A DNA stretch of 64,000 bases from Desulforhopalus vacuolatus (GCF_016918505.1 NZ_JAFFPZ010000018.1:1-64000), one strand, 5' to 3'. Positions 10,401 through 19,333 are shown, counted from the first letter of the stretch. Translations and numbers: made by a program. Notes: generated by a model from the letters alone, not told the origin.

Positions 10401-10511
10401 GCCCCGGTCGTGATGAGCTTCAAGAAAGCTTACACACCGACCGGATTTGACCTGGAGCAATTTGCCAGGCAGCTCGGCATTGAAATCGCTCAGGGAGAGG
10501 TTGAGCAATAA
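7446..10511 (+). CDS. DUF499-family AAA+ ATPase of a defence cassette
   Basis: Large ATPase, 1021 residues. Walker A is GGGKTH at 75-80 (context LKQAMGGGKTHLMV, typical of DUF499) and Walker B is LILLDEMPPYF at about 167-177. The C-terminal third holds a chitobiase-like beta-sandwich (IKYTLDGSEPRNGTEYTRPIQI, residues about 850-890). DUF499 proteins occur in predicted antiphage islands with DUF1156 methylases and helicases. ATG 7446 follows a CAGGAG ribosome site by 6 bp. Its stop overlaps the next start (TAATG), so four genes form one operon. It may power DNA sensing or translocation; the mechanism is not known from sequence. Confidence 0.9.
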   Translation: MKTIRSACQLQPNALEINVGDQIEQLDQIINDTNGQEYYKKTFITDGMKTLLSKGMARLAGKSNDTVFHLKQAMGGGKTHLMVGFGLLAKDSALREAQTGSIPYQSDFGSAKIAAFNGRNNPDTYFWGEIARQLGKESLFKEYWESGAKAPDEKAWVTLFDGEEPVLILLDEMPPYFHYYSTQVLGHGTIADVITRAFSNMLTAAQKKKNVAIVVSDLEAAYDTGGKLIQRALDDATQELGRAEISITPVNLESNEIYEILRKRLFLSLPDNSEIADVASVYAARLAEAAKAKTVERSAEALANDIESTYPFHPSFKSIVALFKENEKFKQTRGLMELVSRLLKSVWEDKEDVYLIGAQHFDLSISEVREKLAEISEMRDVIARDLWDSTDSAHAQIIDIDSGNHYAKQVGTLLLTASLSTAVHSVRGLTESEMLECLIDPNHQGSDYRNAFTELQKAAWYLHQTQEGRTYFSHQENLTKKLQGYADKAPQNKVDELIRLRLQEMYKPVTREAYEKVLPLPEMDEADAVLKTGRALLIISPDGKTPPGVVTNFFKGVVNKNNVLVLTGDKSSIASIEKAAKHVYAVTKADHEIAASHPQRKELDEKKAQYEQDFQTTVLSVFDKLLFPGSNRGEDVLRSKALDSTYPSNEPFNGERQVVKTLAADPIKLYTQIAENFDALRARSESLLFGAQDEVRKTDLLDKMKQKTQMPWLPSRGFDQLAIEACQRGVWEDLGNGYITKNPKPKKTEVLISEDSGSDDSGTVRLKIDVVNAGNSPRIHYSEDAEVSEKSPVLSDNMLATNALRVQFLAVDPTGKNLTGTPATWTNHLTVRNRFDEVARTIELFVAPKGSIKYTLDGSEPRNGTEYTRPIQIYDQEITVHVFAECDGLEKKNSFTFSKSGSKEVHIVKETPATWYSASPKRLDSSSKTYKGLKMAKEKNIEFEQVTLMVGSSPQVIHLSLGEMKIDAAFLETELAHLQTLLSPDAPVVMSFKKAYTPTGFDLEQFARQLGIEIAQGEVEQ

Positions 10512-11101
10512 TGGACAAAACTGTTGATTTTGGCGCGTCTGCCGCCTTCGGAATGCACCACTTTTATGTGGAGATTCCCGTTGCGCCCCGCGAAGCCGTC
10601 TCTATCTATGAAGATTTTGGCTTCGATGGGGATGAAGCTCGAAGAGAAACCGTTGAATGCCGATTGATTCTGGCGCGCGAACTGTGGACCAAGGTCAGAG
10701 ATGATGCCCGCCGCGATTTTAACGCCCGTCTGAAAATCAAAAAACAAAGCACTGGCAGCTGGAGCACCGGAACGGTGAAACTTGATCGCTTTCTGGGGCG
10801 GGAGCTCTGTGTACTCGGATGGGCGGCAGAACATGCATCGCCTGCCGAATGCCCCATGATTTGCCAGAAATGGCTGGCATTGCGTCCCGAAGAACGGTGG
10901 TGGCTCTACAGCAAAACCGCCTCGGAGGCAGGACTGGATCATCAGATGCAACGCGGCTGGCGCAAAGCACTCTACTGCGCGTTATCGGATGGGACAAATA
11001 TTAAGCTGGCGCTCAAAAAAAAAGCCAAAACAAAACAAAAGAAATCCGAACAACAAGAGACCCCGTCCTTGTTTGATTTTGTAGAAAAAGGAGATCTCTG
11101 A
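10511..11101 (+). CDS. DUF3780 family protein
   Basis: A 196-residue protein starting MDKTVDFGASAAFGMHHFYVEIP, matching the DUF3780 family as I know it. It is found almost only between DUF499 and DUF1156 genes. There is no catalytic motif; the C-terminus is very basic (KKKAKTKQKKSEQQE), suggesting nucleic-acid contact. The start overlaps the DUF499 stop by one base and its own stop overlaps the DUF1156 start by one base, so translation is coupled. Probably a structural or adaptor subunit; function unproven. Confidence 0.85.
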   Translation: MDKTVDFGASAAFGMHHFYVEIPVAPREAVSIYEDFGFDGDEARRETVECRLILARELWTKVRDDARRDFNARLKIKKQSTGSWSTGTVKLDRFLGRELCVLGWAAEHASPAECPMICQKWLALRPEERWWLYSKTASEAGLDHQMQRGWRKALYCALSDGTNIKLALKKKAKTKQKKSEQQETPSLFDFVEKGDL

Positions 11102-14100
11102 TGGCATTGGAACCATTCGCATGGAAAGACAAACCGGCACTGATTGAACATCTTTTTCCGGTGCAGAAAATATCCTCTGAAAGCTATAAAGAGCAAATGG
11201 CAAATCAAGGAAAGTCCCTCACTGCATTGGGCAGCTATTGGAAAGGGCGTAAACCGCTGATTCTCAATAAAGCCTGTATTCTTGGCTCCCTGCTGCCCAC
11301 CACGGATGATCCGCTCAAGGATTTAGAGATTTTCGAACTCCTGATGGGCATGGATGGTATTGCGCTGGCCAAACGGCTTGGACGGATTACGCCAGAGGCC
11401 ATTGCCCGCCGACTGAAAGGCCTCGATACCGCCTGCTGGTTTACCACCAGAGAAGAGGTCGAGCTGCCGGAGCAGACGCCGTTCGACATCAGGGATTATC
11501 CGGTTGAAGTGATGCACGCCGGGCAGATGCACACCGTTTTTCCCAGGCTGCTCTGGGAGGAGTCGGTTTCCGAAATAGATCGCCTGAACCTTGAAGCGAA
11601 AGCCTTACCCTTTCCTTGCTATCAGAAAAATGTGGCCAGGGCAAAACGTCCTGAAGAGCTGGGCGATCCGCTGTTTGATCATATCTGGCAACGCGTCAAC
11701 CAACATCTGGGCACGACCGCCCACTCCATGCCGGAACTGGTAGAGCAGATGGGCATCGCCCGTTTTGGCCGTCGTCCCAAGGTGGCGGACGTCTTTTCCG
11801 GGTCCGGGCAAATTCCCTTTGAAGCCGCTCGCCTGGGGTGCGATGTCTATGCCTCTGATTTGAATCCGATTGCCTGTACGTTGACGTGGGGAGCTTTTAA
11901 CATTGTTGGAGCCTCTCCAGAAAAAAGGGTGGAAATTAATGCTGCGCAAAAGCAATTGGCGGAACAGGTGCAGACTGAAATTGATGCACTGGATATTGAA
12001 ACCGATGGCAACGAGTGGCGAGCGAAGGTTTATCTCTACTGCGTCGAAGTCAAATGCCCGGAATCAGGGTGGCTGGTTCCTGTAATACCCAGTTTGATTA
12101 TCAGCAAAGGATACCACGTGGTCGCTAAACTGATCCCGGTTCCTGCTGAAAAGCGCTACGACATCGATATCTGTTATGTCGCTTCCTCCGAAGAGGTTAA
12201 AGCCGCCCAAACGGGTACGCTACAAAAAGGCGATTTGGTTCATTCCCCGGATGGAATTACGCAATACCGTGTAAGCATCAAATCGATTCGCGGGGACTAT
12301 AAAGAGGGCAAAAAGAACCGCAATCGGCTCCGACTGTGGGACAAGAGCGATTTTATCCCCCGTCCAGATGATATTTTTCAAGAACGTCTCTACTGCGTGC
12401 AGTGGATGAAGCAGAAACCAAATGGGAAAAGGTTTGATTATGAATTCCGTTCCGTAACCGATGATGATTTGGCTCGGGAACAGAAGGTCATCGATTATGT
12501 GGGAGACCACCTGAAACACTGGCAGGAAAAGGGTTATGTCCCCGATATGATGATTGAGAAAGGCTATAATACTAACCAGCCTATTCGAGAGCGCGGCTGG
12601 ACCTATTGGCATCATTTATTTAATTCGAGGCAACTCCTGCTCATTTGTTTTTTTAATCGTTATGCTACTGAAGCATATACTAAGCTGGGGATCAGTCAAG
12701 CTGCAAACTGGAATTCGCGATTATGCTCATGGGATGGCTCTCCAGGGGTAAATAACACGCATCAAGTTTTCTACAACCAAGCCCTGAACACTTTATACAA
12801 CTACGGATCCAGGGCGTTTTATAATATTTTAAAGCCAATCTTTCCAAATTATAAAAACTTCCCATTGCAAACGAAAACATGTGTTTATTCGAATTTAGCC
12901 CAAGATATCGAAGTTGAAAACGACATCTACATAACCGACCCACCCTACGGCGATGCAGTCAAATATGAAGAGATAACCGAATTCTTCATCGCCTGGCTTC
13001 GCAAAAATCCACCCAAAGAATTCGCCCACTGGACGTGGGACAGCCGTCGCTCAATAGCCATCAAAGGCGAAGACGAAGGCTTCCGTCAGGGCATGGTGGC
13101 AGCCTATCGCAAGATGGCACAAAAGATGCCGGACAATGGTATTCAAGTGCTGATGTTTACCCACCAGAGCGGATCCATTTGGGCCGATATGGCCAACATT
13201 ATCTGGGCCAGCGGTCTGCGGGTGACGGCAGCCTGGTATGTGGTGACTGAAACCGATTCAGCCTTGCGCCAGGGTTCCAACGTGAAAGGCACCATCATTC
13301 TGATTCTGCGTAAGCGACATGAGGAATTGGAAACCTTCCGTGATGATCTGGGCTGGGAGATTGAAGAGGCGGTTAAAGAGCAGGTGGAATCGCTGATTGG
13401 CCTGGATAAACAGGTGCGTGATCACGGTTCGGAAGGGCTCTATACCGATGCCGACCTGCAGATGGCCGGTTATGCCGCCGCGCTGAAGGTCTTAACCGCC
13501 TATTCCCGCATTGACGGCAAGGACATGGTCAGGGAAGCAGAGGCTCCTCGCCAAAAAGGCCAAAAGACATTTGTTGATGAGCTGATTGAATTTGCAGTGC
13601 AGACCGCCGTACAGTTTCTTGTTCCCGTCGGTTTTGAAAAAGGAGAATGGCAGAAACTGGAGCCGGTGGAACGATTTTACCTGAAGATGGCGGAGATGGA
13701 GCATCAGGGGGGCAAAACGCTGGATAATTATCAGAACTTTGCCAAAGCCTTCAAGGTGTATCATTTTGACCAGTTGATGAGTGATGCGTCGAAGGCCAAC
13801 TCGGCGCGCCTGAAGCTGTCGACTGAATGTAAAGGCGCTCTGATGTCCGGGGATGCGGAGATTGCGGGGACGCCGCTCCGCGCCTTGCTCTATGCCTTGT
13901 TTGAGCTCTCCAAAGAAGTCGAGGTGGAGGATGTGCTGCTCCATCTGATGGAAAACTGCCCGAACTATCTTCCGAACAAACCCCTGCTGGCAAAAATGGC
14001 AGACTATCTTGCAGAAAAACGGGAAGGTCTGAAAACAACAAAAGCATTCAAACCCGACGTGGAAGCAAGCTGCGCTCGCGTGCTCGCGGAAGCTCTCAGG

Positions 14101-14115
14101 AATCAGAGGTTGTAA
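11101..14115 (+). CDS. DUF1156 DNA adenine-type methyltransferase
   Basis: A 1004-residue protein with an N-terminal DUF1156 region and a split amino-methyltransferase core. SAM motif I is ADVFSGSGQIPFEAARLG (FSGSG at 232-236) and catalytic motif IV is TDPPYGD (DPPY at 613-616). The long insert between them probably includes the target-recognition part. The DPPY tetrad points to N6-adenine or N4-cytosine methylation. It sits third in the cassette after DUF499 and DUF3780 and before a PLD-helicase, three bases from the latter. In such systems methylation is thought to mark self DNA; that role is inferred here. Confidence 0.92.
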   Translation: MALEPFAWKDKPALIEHLFPVQKISSESYKEQMANQGKSLTALGSYWKGRKPLILNKACILGSLLPTTDDPLKDLEIFELLMGMDGIALAKRLGRITPEAIARRLKGLDTACWFTTREEVELPEQTPFDIRDYPVEVMHAGQMHTVFPRLLWEESVSEIDRLNLEAKALPFPCYQKNVARAKRPEELGDPLFDHIWQRVNQHLGTTAHSMPELVEQMGIARFGRRPKVADVFSGSGQIPFEAARLGCDVYASDLNPIACTLTWGAFNIVGASPEKRVEINAAQKQLAEQVQTEIDALDIETDGNEWRAKVYLYCVEVKCPESGWLVPVIPSLIISKGYHVVAKLIPVPAEKRYDIDICYVASSEEVKAAQTGTLQKGDLVHSPDGITQYRVSIKSIRGDYKEGKKNRNRLRLWDKSDFIPRPDDIFQERLYCVQWMKQKPNGKRFDYEFRSVTDDDLAREQKVIDYVGDHLKHWQEKGYVPDMMIEKGYNTNQPIRERGWTYWHHLFNSRQLLLICFFNRYATEAYTKLGISQAANWNSRLCSWDGSPGVNNTHQVFYNQALNTLYNYGSRAFYNILKPIFPNYKNFPLQTKTCVYSNLAQDIEVENDIYITDPPYGDAVKYEEITEFFIAWLRKNPPKEFAHWTWDSRRSIAIKGEDEGFRQGMVAAYRKMAQKMPDNGIQVLMFTHQSGSIWADMANIIWASGLRVTAAWYVVTETDSALRQGSNVKGTIILILRKRHEELETFRDDLGWEIEEAVKEQVESLIGLDKQVRDHGSEGLYTDADLQMAGYAAALKVLTAYSRIDGKDMVREAEAPRQKGQKTFVDELIEFAVQTAVQFLVPVGFEKGEWQKLEPVERFYLKMAEMEHQGGKTLDNYQNFAKAFKVYHFDQLMSDASKANSARLKLSTECKGALMSGDAEIAGTPLRALLYALFELSKEVEVEDVLLHLMENCPNYLPNKPLLAKMADYLAEKREGLKTTKAFKPDVEASCARVLAEALRNQRL

Positions 14116-14118
14116 GCG

Positions 14119-16836
14119 ATGGCTCTTCGGCGTTTTTCATCTCGAACGGAAAGACTGGATACGGAATTTCTGGCTGCGTCACTCAAGGGGGCATCCAAAT
14201 ATTTCCGTATCGCTGGCTATTTCAGGAGTTCCGTTTTCGAGCTGGTTGGTGAAGAAATTGCTCAAATTCCAGAGGTGAAAATCATCTGTAATTCCGAACT
14301 GGATCTGGCAGATTTTCAGGTGGCTGCCGGGCGAAATACGGCGTTAAAAGAACGTTGGAATGAAGTGGATGTCGCAGCTGAAGCACTCCTGAAAAAGGAG
14401 CGGTATCAGATCCTCGATCAGTTGTTGCGGTCCGGTAATGTGGAAATACGCGTTGTGCCGAAAGAACGCCTGTTCCTGCATGGTAAGGCTGGATCTCTTC
14501 ACTATCCGGATGGAAGCCGTAAATCGTTTGTCGGTTCCGTAAACGAATCAAAGAGTGCCTTTGCGCACAATTATGAGCTGGTGTGGCAGGATGACGATGA
14601 AGCGAGTGCCGACTGGGTAGAAACAGAGTTTTGGGCGTTATGGAATGAAGGTGTGCCTCTCCCGGAAGCCATTTTGGCGGAAATCAATCGTGTAGCGAAC
14701 CGCCGGGAAGTCTCTGTAGAAGTTCTGAAGCCGGAAGAAGTTCCGGCCGCCGCCATGGCGGAATCTCCCATATATAGAGGTGGAGAGCAGCTGCAGCCGT
14801 GGCAGCGCTCCTTCGTCGCAATGTTTCTTGAACATCGAGAAATATACGGGAAAGCCCGGCTGTTACTGGCCGATGAGGTTGGTGTAGGGAAAACATTTTC
14901 AATGGCAACCAGTGCGCTGGTGAGTGCTCTGCTTGGGGATGGTCCTGTGCTTATTTTGGCACCTTCCACGTTAACTCTTCAGTGGCAGATTGAGATGATA
15001 GATAAACTGGGTATTCCCACAACTGTCTGGTCTTCTCAAAAGAAGGTGTGGCTTGGGGTCGAGGGGCAGATTCTTTCACCACGAGGAGATGCTTCATCGA
15101 TTAAAAAATGCCCTTACAAAATTGCCATAATTTCAACCGGCCTGATTCTGCATCAATGTAAAAAAGGCGTTTTTATCAAAGAAGCGGGGATGCTGCTCAA
15201 AAACAAATTCGGTATGGTCATCCTCGATGAGGCGCATAAGGCCCGTGTCAAAGGCGGTCATGGCAATACAACATCTGAGCCTAACAACCTTCTCTCCTTT
15301 ATGCAGCACATCGGCAGGCGTACACGGCATTTGATTTTAGGAACTGCAACCCCGATTCAGACAGCTGTTCGTGAGCTGTGGGATCTTTTGGGTATTCTCA
15401 ACAGTGGTGCGGAGTTCGTTCTCGGAGATGCCTTGTCTCCGTGGCAGGATCATGAACAGGCAATTCCACTGATAACAGGTAAAAATCAGGTCACATCTGA
15501 GCAAGAGGTCTGGCGGTGGTTACGCAATCCTTTTCCGCCTGCAAATGAGCATTATATTGTTCAGCAGATTCGTGATTCTTTATCGATTGACGCTGCGTCA
15601 TTTTTTTGTGGCTATCGGTTTGAAGACCTGGGGTACATGATTCAGGAAATGTGGCTTTCCGAGTGTCTTATCCCCGGGTTCTTCAAGGAAAACAATCCGG
15701 TGTTGCGGCACACCGTTTTGAGAAAACGGAAGCAGCTTGAGGATGATGGCCTGTTGGAAAAAGTTGGGGTAAACACACATCCCGTTCCCCGAAATCGTGC
15801 ACAGTACCAGTCGCGTTTTGTTGGATTAGGACTACCAACCAATACACCGTTCCAGGTAGCCTATGAGCAGGCGGAAAAGTTTAGCACACTGCTGCAATCC
15901 CGAACCAAAGTGGGCGGGTTCATGAAGTCGTTGATGTTGCAAAGGATATGTTCCAGTTTTGCATCCGGTCTGAAAACCGCACAGAAGATGCTCAAACATT
16001 CCATCTCGAATGAGGACGAGGATCGTATTGAAGAAGTTGAACATATCCTTTCTGAAATGACTCCTGCGGAAGTTTCCTGTCTCAAAGAAATAGAGACCCA
16101 ACTTTCACGTGCCGAAGCCGTTGATTCTAAACTTAACACGGTGAAGTGGTTCTTAACCGAATTCAGGACGGATGGAAAAACCTGGATGGAACACGGGTGC
16201 ATCATCTTCAGCCAGTACTATGACACGGTAGAATGGATAGCAGGAGAGCTGGCAAAATCATTCAAGGGCGAGGTTGTCTCTGTATATGCCGGTGTTGGAA
16301 AAAGCGGACTCTTTCGAGGCGAACAGTTTAACCGCGTCGACCGTGAAGTCATCAAGGCTGCCGTGAGAACGCATGAGATCAGACTGGTTGTGGCAACGGA
16401 TGCAGCGTGCGAAGGATTAAATCTCCAGACGTTAGGAACTTTGATTAACATCGATCTGCCATGGAATCCATCCCGCCTTGAGCAGAGACTGGGGCGTATT
16501 AAGAGGTTCGGGCAGACCCGTAAGAGTGTCGATATGCTCAATCTTGTCTACAGCGAAACTCAGGATGAAAAAGTCTACAACGTCTTGTCTGAACGCCTGC
16601 ATAATACGTATGATATCTTTGGCAGCATCCCGGACACCATCGATGATGAATGGATTGATGATGAGGAAGCGCTGAAAAAACGAATGAATGAATACATGCA
16701 TGAAAGGAAAAAAGCTCAGGACGCTTTTTCTGTAAAATACCGTGAAACCATAGATCCTGAAGATCATTTATGGGAACGTTGCGCCTCCGTCTTATCCCGC
16801 CGCGATATTGTCAGCAAACTGAGTGAGCCCTGGTGA
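14119..16836 (+). CDS. PLD-domain SNF2-family helicase of the defence cassette
   Basis: A 905-residue protein. The N-terminal phospholipase-D-like domain has HGK at 121-123 followed by SFVGSVNES, the usual half of an HKD nuclease motif, though the D is not in canonical spacing. Helicase motifs follow: LADEVGVGKT (GVGKT 255-259), ILDEAH at about 370, GTATPIQ, and C-terminal motifs VATDAACEGLNLQ and RLEQRLGRIKRFGQ near 760-798. This matches SNF2-like helicases found with DUF1156 methylases. The ATPase-methylase-helicase set resembles what defence catalogues list as Hma (helicase-methylase-ATPase), named from memory. Confidence 0.9.
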   Translation: MALRRFSSRTERLDTEFLAASLKGASKYFRIAGYFRSSVFELVGEEIAQIPEVKIICNSELDLADFQVAAGRNTALKERWNEVDVAAEALLKKERYQILDQLLRSGNVEIRVVPKERLFLHGKAGSLHYPDGSRKSFVGSVNESKSAFAHNYELVWQDDDEASADWVETEFWALWNEGVPLPEAILAEINRVANRREVSVEVLKPEEVPAAAMAESPIYRGGEQLQPWQRSFVAMFLEHREIYGKARLLLADEVGVGKTFSMATSALVSALLGDGPVLILAPSTLTLQWQIEMIDKLGIPTTVWSSQKKVWLGVEGQILSPRGDASSIKKCPYKIAIISTGLILHQCKKGVFIKEAGMLLKNKFGMVILDEAHKARVKGGHGNTTSEPNNLLSFMQHIGRRTRHLILGTATPIQTAVRELWDLLGILNSGAEFVLGDALSPWQDHEQAIPLITGKNQVTSEQEVWRWLRNPFPPANEHYIVQQIRDSLSIDAASFFCGYRFEDLGYMIQEMWLSECLIPGFFKENNPVLRHTVLRKRKQLEDDGLLEKVGVNTHPVPRNRAQYQSRFVGLGLPTNTPFQVAYEQAEKFSTLLQSRTKVGGFMKSLMLQRICSSFASGLKTAQKMLKHSISNEDEDRIEEVEHILSEMTPAEVSCLKEIETQLSRAEAVDSKLNTVKWFLTEFRTDGKTWMEHGCIIFSQYYDTVEWIAGELAKSFKGEVVSVYAGVGKSGLFRGEQFNRVDREVIKAAVRTHEIRLVVATDAACEGLNLQTLGTLINIDLPWNPSRLEQRLGRIKRFGQTRKSVDMLNLVYSETQDEKVYNVLSERLHNTYDIFGSIPDTIDDEWIDDEEALKKRMNEYMHERKKAQDAFSVKYRETIDPEDHLWERCASVLSRRDIVSKLSEPW

Positions 16837-16848
16837 AATGGATTGATG

Positions 16849-16920
16849 GAGACCTTGAATAATCGTCTATCTTCTTTGTACAGTCAAAAAATTATCCTCG
16901 GAGGTAAGCGCCAGACTTAA
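16849..16920 (+). repeat. Dispersed repeat, left copy flanking the antiporter
   Basis: About 70 bp beginning CTTGAATAATCGTCTATCTT and ending GGAGGTAAGCGCCAGACTT recur at 18009-18080 with moderate divergence. The pair brackets the antiporter gene in direct orientation. This copy has one unit of the 18-bp motif that is tandemly amplified at the right copy. Confidence 0.75.
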
Positions 16921-17027
16921 AATTGAAGTGGAAACGTATTATTTTCTAACCATGTTCTTGAAAATTCGTGTCTATTCGTGGTTACAAATTGCATAAGGAG
17001 CGCTCGAATGAGAGCAGGGAATAAATC

Positions 17028-18008
17028 ATGTTAACCGCAATTTTGGCTTTGATTACCGGTTTGCTTCTGCTTGTCTGGAGTGCAGACCGTTTTGTGGAAG
17101 GTTCAGCTGTTACTGCACGTCATTTCGGCATGCCGCCGTTATTGATTGGTATGGTGATCGTGGGGTTCGGGACCTCTGCACCTGAAATGATCGTTTCCGC
17201 TTTGGCATCAATTGATGGGAAGGGCGGAATTGCCATTGGGAACGCCTACGGTTCAAATATTTGCAACATTGCCCTGATCCTCGGGGCGTCCGCCCTGATC
17301 AATCCGATCATGGTTCACTCGACAGTCTTGCGCAGGGAGCTGCCTGTACTGACGCTTGTGACCATTCTTACTGTTGTCCTTCTTGCAGATCTTGATTTAT
17401 CACGGCTTGATGCTGTTATCCTGTTGCTGCTATTTGGTGGCCTGATGGCATGGACCATTGTTCAGGGGATGACGCGAAAGAGCGATACACTGGCGAAAGA
17501 GGTTGAGTCTGAAACTGCTGAAAGAGAGATGCCGATTAAACGGGCCGTTTTCTGGCTTGTTACCGGGTTGCTGCTGCTCATTGTCAGTTCGCGCATCCTC
17601 GTATGGGGTGCGGTTGAAATTGCTCAGATTTTCGGTGTAAGCGACCTGATTACAGGTTTGACGATTGTTGCGGTTGGTACGTCCCTGCCGGAGCTGGCGT
17701 CATCTATCATCGCTGCCCGTAAGGGTGAGCACGATATCGCTTTAGGAAATGTGCTCGGATCAAACCTGTTCAACACACTGGCCGTTGTCGGTATTGCCGG
17801 ATTGATTCATCCTTTTGCAGTTGAGCCAGAAACACTCTCGCGGGACATGGTTGTTATGGGAGCGTTGACCATTTCACTTTTCTTGATCGGTTATGGATTC
17901 AGAGGGCGTCAGGGGCGTATAAATCGTTGCGAAGGAACGGCTCTTTTGCTGGTATATATCGCATATACAGCCTGGTTGATCAGCACCGTATTGAAGGTTT
18001 CGACATGA
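17028..18008 (+). CDS. Ca2+/Na+ antiporter (CaCA superfamily, YrbG-like)
   Basis: A 326-residue inner-membrane exchanger of about 10 membrane segments. Both signature alpha-repeats are present: GFGTSAPEMIVSALAS...GNAYGSNICNIALILG in the first half and AVGTSLPELASSIIAA...GNVLGSNLFNTLAVVG in the second, which hold the conserved acidic and Asn ion ligands. A purine-rich AGGGA lies 8 bp before ATG 17028. It is a single gene flanked by direct repeats and does not belong to the adjoining defence or toxin-antitoxin genes. It probably exchanges Ca2+ for Na+ or H+; ion specificity cannot be read from sequence. Confidence 0.93.
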   Translation: MLTAILALITGLLLLVWSADRFVEGSAVTARHFGMPPLLIGMVIVGFGTSAPEMIVSALASIDGKGGIAIGNAYGSNICNIALILGASALINPIMVHSTVLRRELPVLTLVTILTVVLLADLDLSRLDAVILLLLFGGLMAWTIVQGMTRKSDTLAKEVESETAEREMPIKRAVFWLVTGLLLLIVSSRILVWGAVEIAQIFGVSDLITGLTIVAVGTSLPELASSIIAARKGEHDIALGNVLGSNLFNTLAVVGIAGLIHPFAVEPETLSRDMVVMGALTISLFLIGYGFRGRQGRINRCEGTALLLVYIAYTAWLISTVLKVST

Positions 18009-18080
18009 GGGGATCTTGAATAATCGTCTCTCTTCTTCGTTAGAGTTACGTTTATCCTCGGAGGTAAACGCCAGGCTTCA
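18009..18080 (+). repeat. Dispersed repeat, right copy flanking the antiporter
   Basis: Direct-orientation counterpart of 16849-16920, sharing CTTGAATAATCGTCT, TTATCCTCGGAGGTAA and CGCCAG. It leads straight into four tandem 18-bp units. Confidence 0.75.
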
Positions 18081-18134
18081 GGTAAACGCCAGGCTTCAGG
18101 TAAGCGCCAGACTCCAGGTAAGCGCCAGACTCCG
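18063..18134 (+). repeat. Tandem 18-bp minisatellite, four units
   Basis: Units at 18063, 18081, 18099 and 18117 are GGTAAACGCCAGGCTTCA twice, then GGTAAGCGCCAGACTCCA and ...CCG. The 18-bp period is a multiple of three, so both strands keep open frames (repeating WRLPEA on the minus strand), but no gene is evident. Confidence 0.9.
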
Positions 18135-18549
18135 TTATCAATCATGGTGGTAATACATTTCCTCCTGTGCCTCGAATATGAACGAATGCAGGCTGTTTCC
18201 AGGTACCCTTATACCTGAATTTGTGTGTCCGGGATAGTGTAGCCACATTAGAAGGCTGGGCATCGCCGTTTCAGATTGAATGTCATGTCTTTTATAGGTC
18301 TCTTAAGTTCTATGAGCCTTTGACCCCGCCAAATTGAACGGAATCACTGCGTATACAACTCTATTTCACCGGGATGGACTAAACTGTCACGGGTGAAGCA
18401 TGTTATTTGTCGATAAATAACAGCATCTTGAGTAATCCACTCTGCCAGCTGATCGCCGACCACTTACCACCGATGCGGAGGCAGATGATCTTGTTTTGTT
18501 TGGTGTAAAAATTCACCTGCACCAACACCAACGAATGACCAACCAATTG
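18135..18549. other. Intergenic stretch with possible mobile-element debris
   Basis: No supported gene. The segment around 18340-18400 (GGAATCACTGCG, TTCACCGGGATGG, TGTCACGGGTGA) resembles ends of IS21-type elements as I remember them. An 8-bp inverted repeat TGTTATTT / AAATAACA lies at 18401-18422. Both identifications are weak. Confidence 0.3.
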
Positions 18550-18579
18550 TCCAGTTTATAGTGCTAAAAACTGGACATT
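18550..18579. promoter_or_regulatory. Inverted repeat, probable antitoxin operator
   Basis: Perfect 10-bp arms TGTCCAGTTT (18550-18559) and AAACTGGACA (18570-18579) end 28 bp before the antitoxin ATG. AbiEi antitoxins are known to repress their own operon by binding inverted repeats in the promoter. Position and symmetry fit that role. Confidence 0.6.
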
Positions 18580-18607
18580 CACCGTTTGTGGTGTTATTCT
18601 TTTTATT

Positions 18608-19333
18608 ATGAATATATCTGATATAATAAGGTCCAGGGTAGCTAGATTCTCCAGAGGCTATGTCTTTACCTTTAATGATTTTGTCGACATGGTAGAGAGC
18701 AGGGAGGGCTTGATTAAAGCTTTGAATAGACTTGCTGCGTCTGGAGAAATCGCAAAACTTGCTAAGGGTAAATATTATAAGCCAGAACAATCTCCTTTTG
18801 GAGAACTTCCACCGAATCAATATCAAGTCGTCAAGGATTTACTTGAACGTGATGGGCGGATTGAGGGATATATAACTGGTCTTAGTATCTACAATACGAT
18901 GGGTTTGACAACTCAGGTGAGTAGTACCATCCAGATTGGAAAGAATGAAGTTCGTTCCTCAATGAAGCGTGGAAAATATAGTATTTCTTTTGTAAAACAG
19001 AAAAATACAATCACGAAAGAAAATATTCCACTCCTGCAGTTACTTGATGTCTTGCGTTTTATAAAAAGAATACCTGACTCGAAAATAGATCAGAGCTGTA
19101 AGGTTATACAGAGCTTAATGTCAAAGTTATCTGAAAAAGAGTTGGAGGTATTGGTTCGGCTTGCATTAAAATATCCCCCTTCAACCAGAGCTCTACTTGG
19201 GGCTATCTTGGATAGTTTGGGCAAAATAAGCCTTACAGAGAAGCTGAGGAAATCGTTAAACCCCATCACAATCTATAAAATTCCAGGGGTTTCTGGTGTA
19301 TTTTCTTCAGCGTCCGAGTGGAGTATCAAATGA
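18608..19333 (+). CDS. AbiEi-like type IV antitoxin (DUF6088-type)
   Basis: A 241-residue protein with an N-terminal winged-helix segment (residues 1-60, ending AASGEIAKLAKGKYYKPEQS), then a domain typical of AbiEi/DUF6088 antitoxins (GYITGLSIYNTMGLTTQVS) and a helical C-terminus. The family neutralises AbiEii nucleotidyltransferase toxins and autoregulates. Its stop overlaps the start of the toxin fragment by 4 bp (ATGA), the usual AbiE arrangement. Since the toxin is truncated, the antitoxin is effectively an orphan here. AT-rich codon use differs from the antiporter upstream, suggesting separate acquisition. Confidence 0.8.
   Translation: MNISDIIRSRVARFSRGYVFTFNDFVDMVESREGLIKALNRLAASGEIAKLAKGKYYKPEQSPFGELPPNQYQVVKDLLERDGRIEGYITGLSIYNTMGLTTQVSSTIQIGKNEVRSSMKRGKYSISFVKQKNTITKENIPLLQLLDVLRFIKRIPDSKIDQSCKVIQSLMSKLSEKELEVLVRLALKYPPSTRALLGAILDSLGKISLTEKLRKSLNPITIYKIPGVSGVFSSASEWSIK

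Noticed and set aside
18063-18134. CRISPR-like array of short units
   Set aside because: The units are contiguous 18-mers without spacers, a plain minisatellite.
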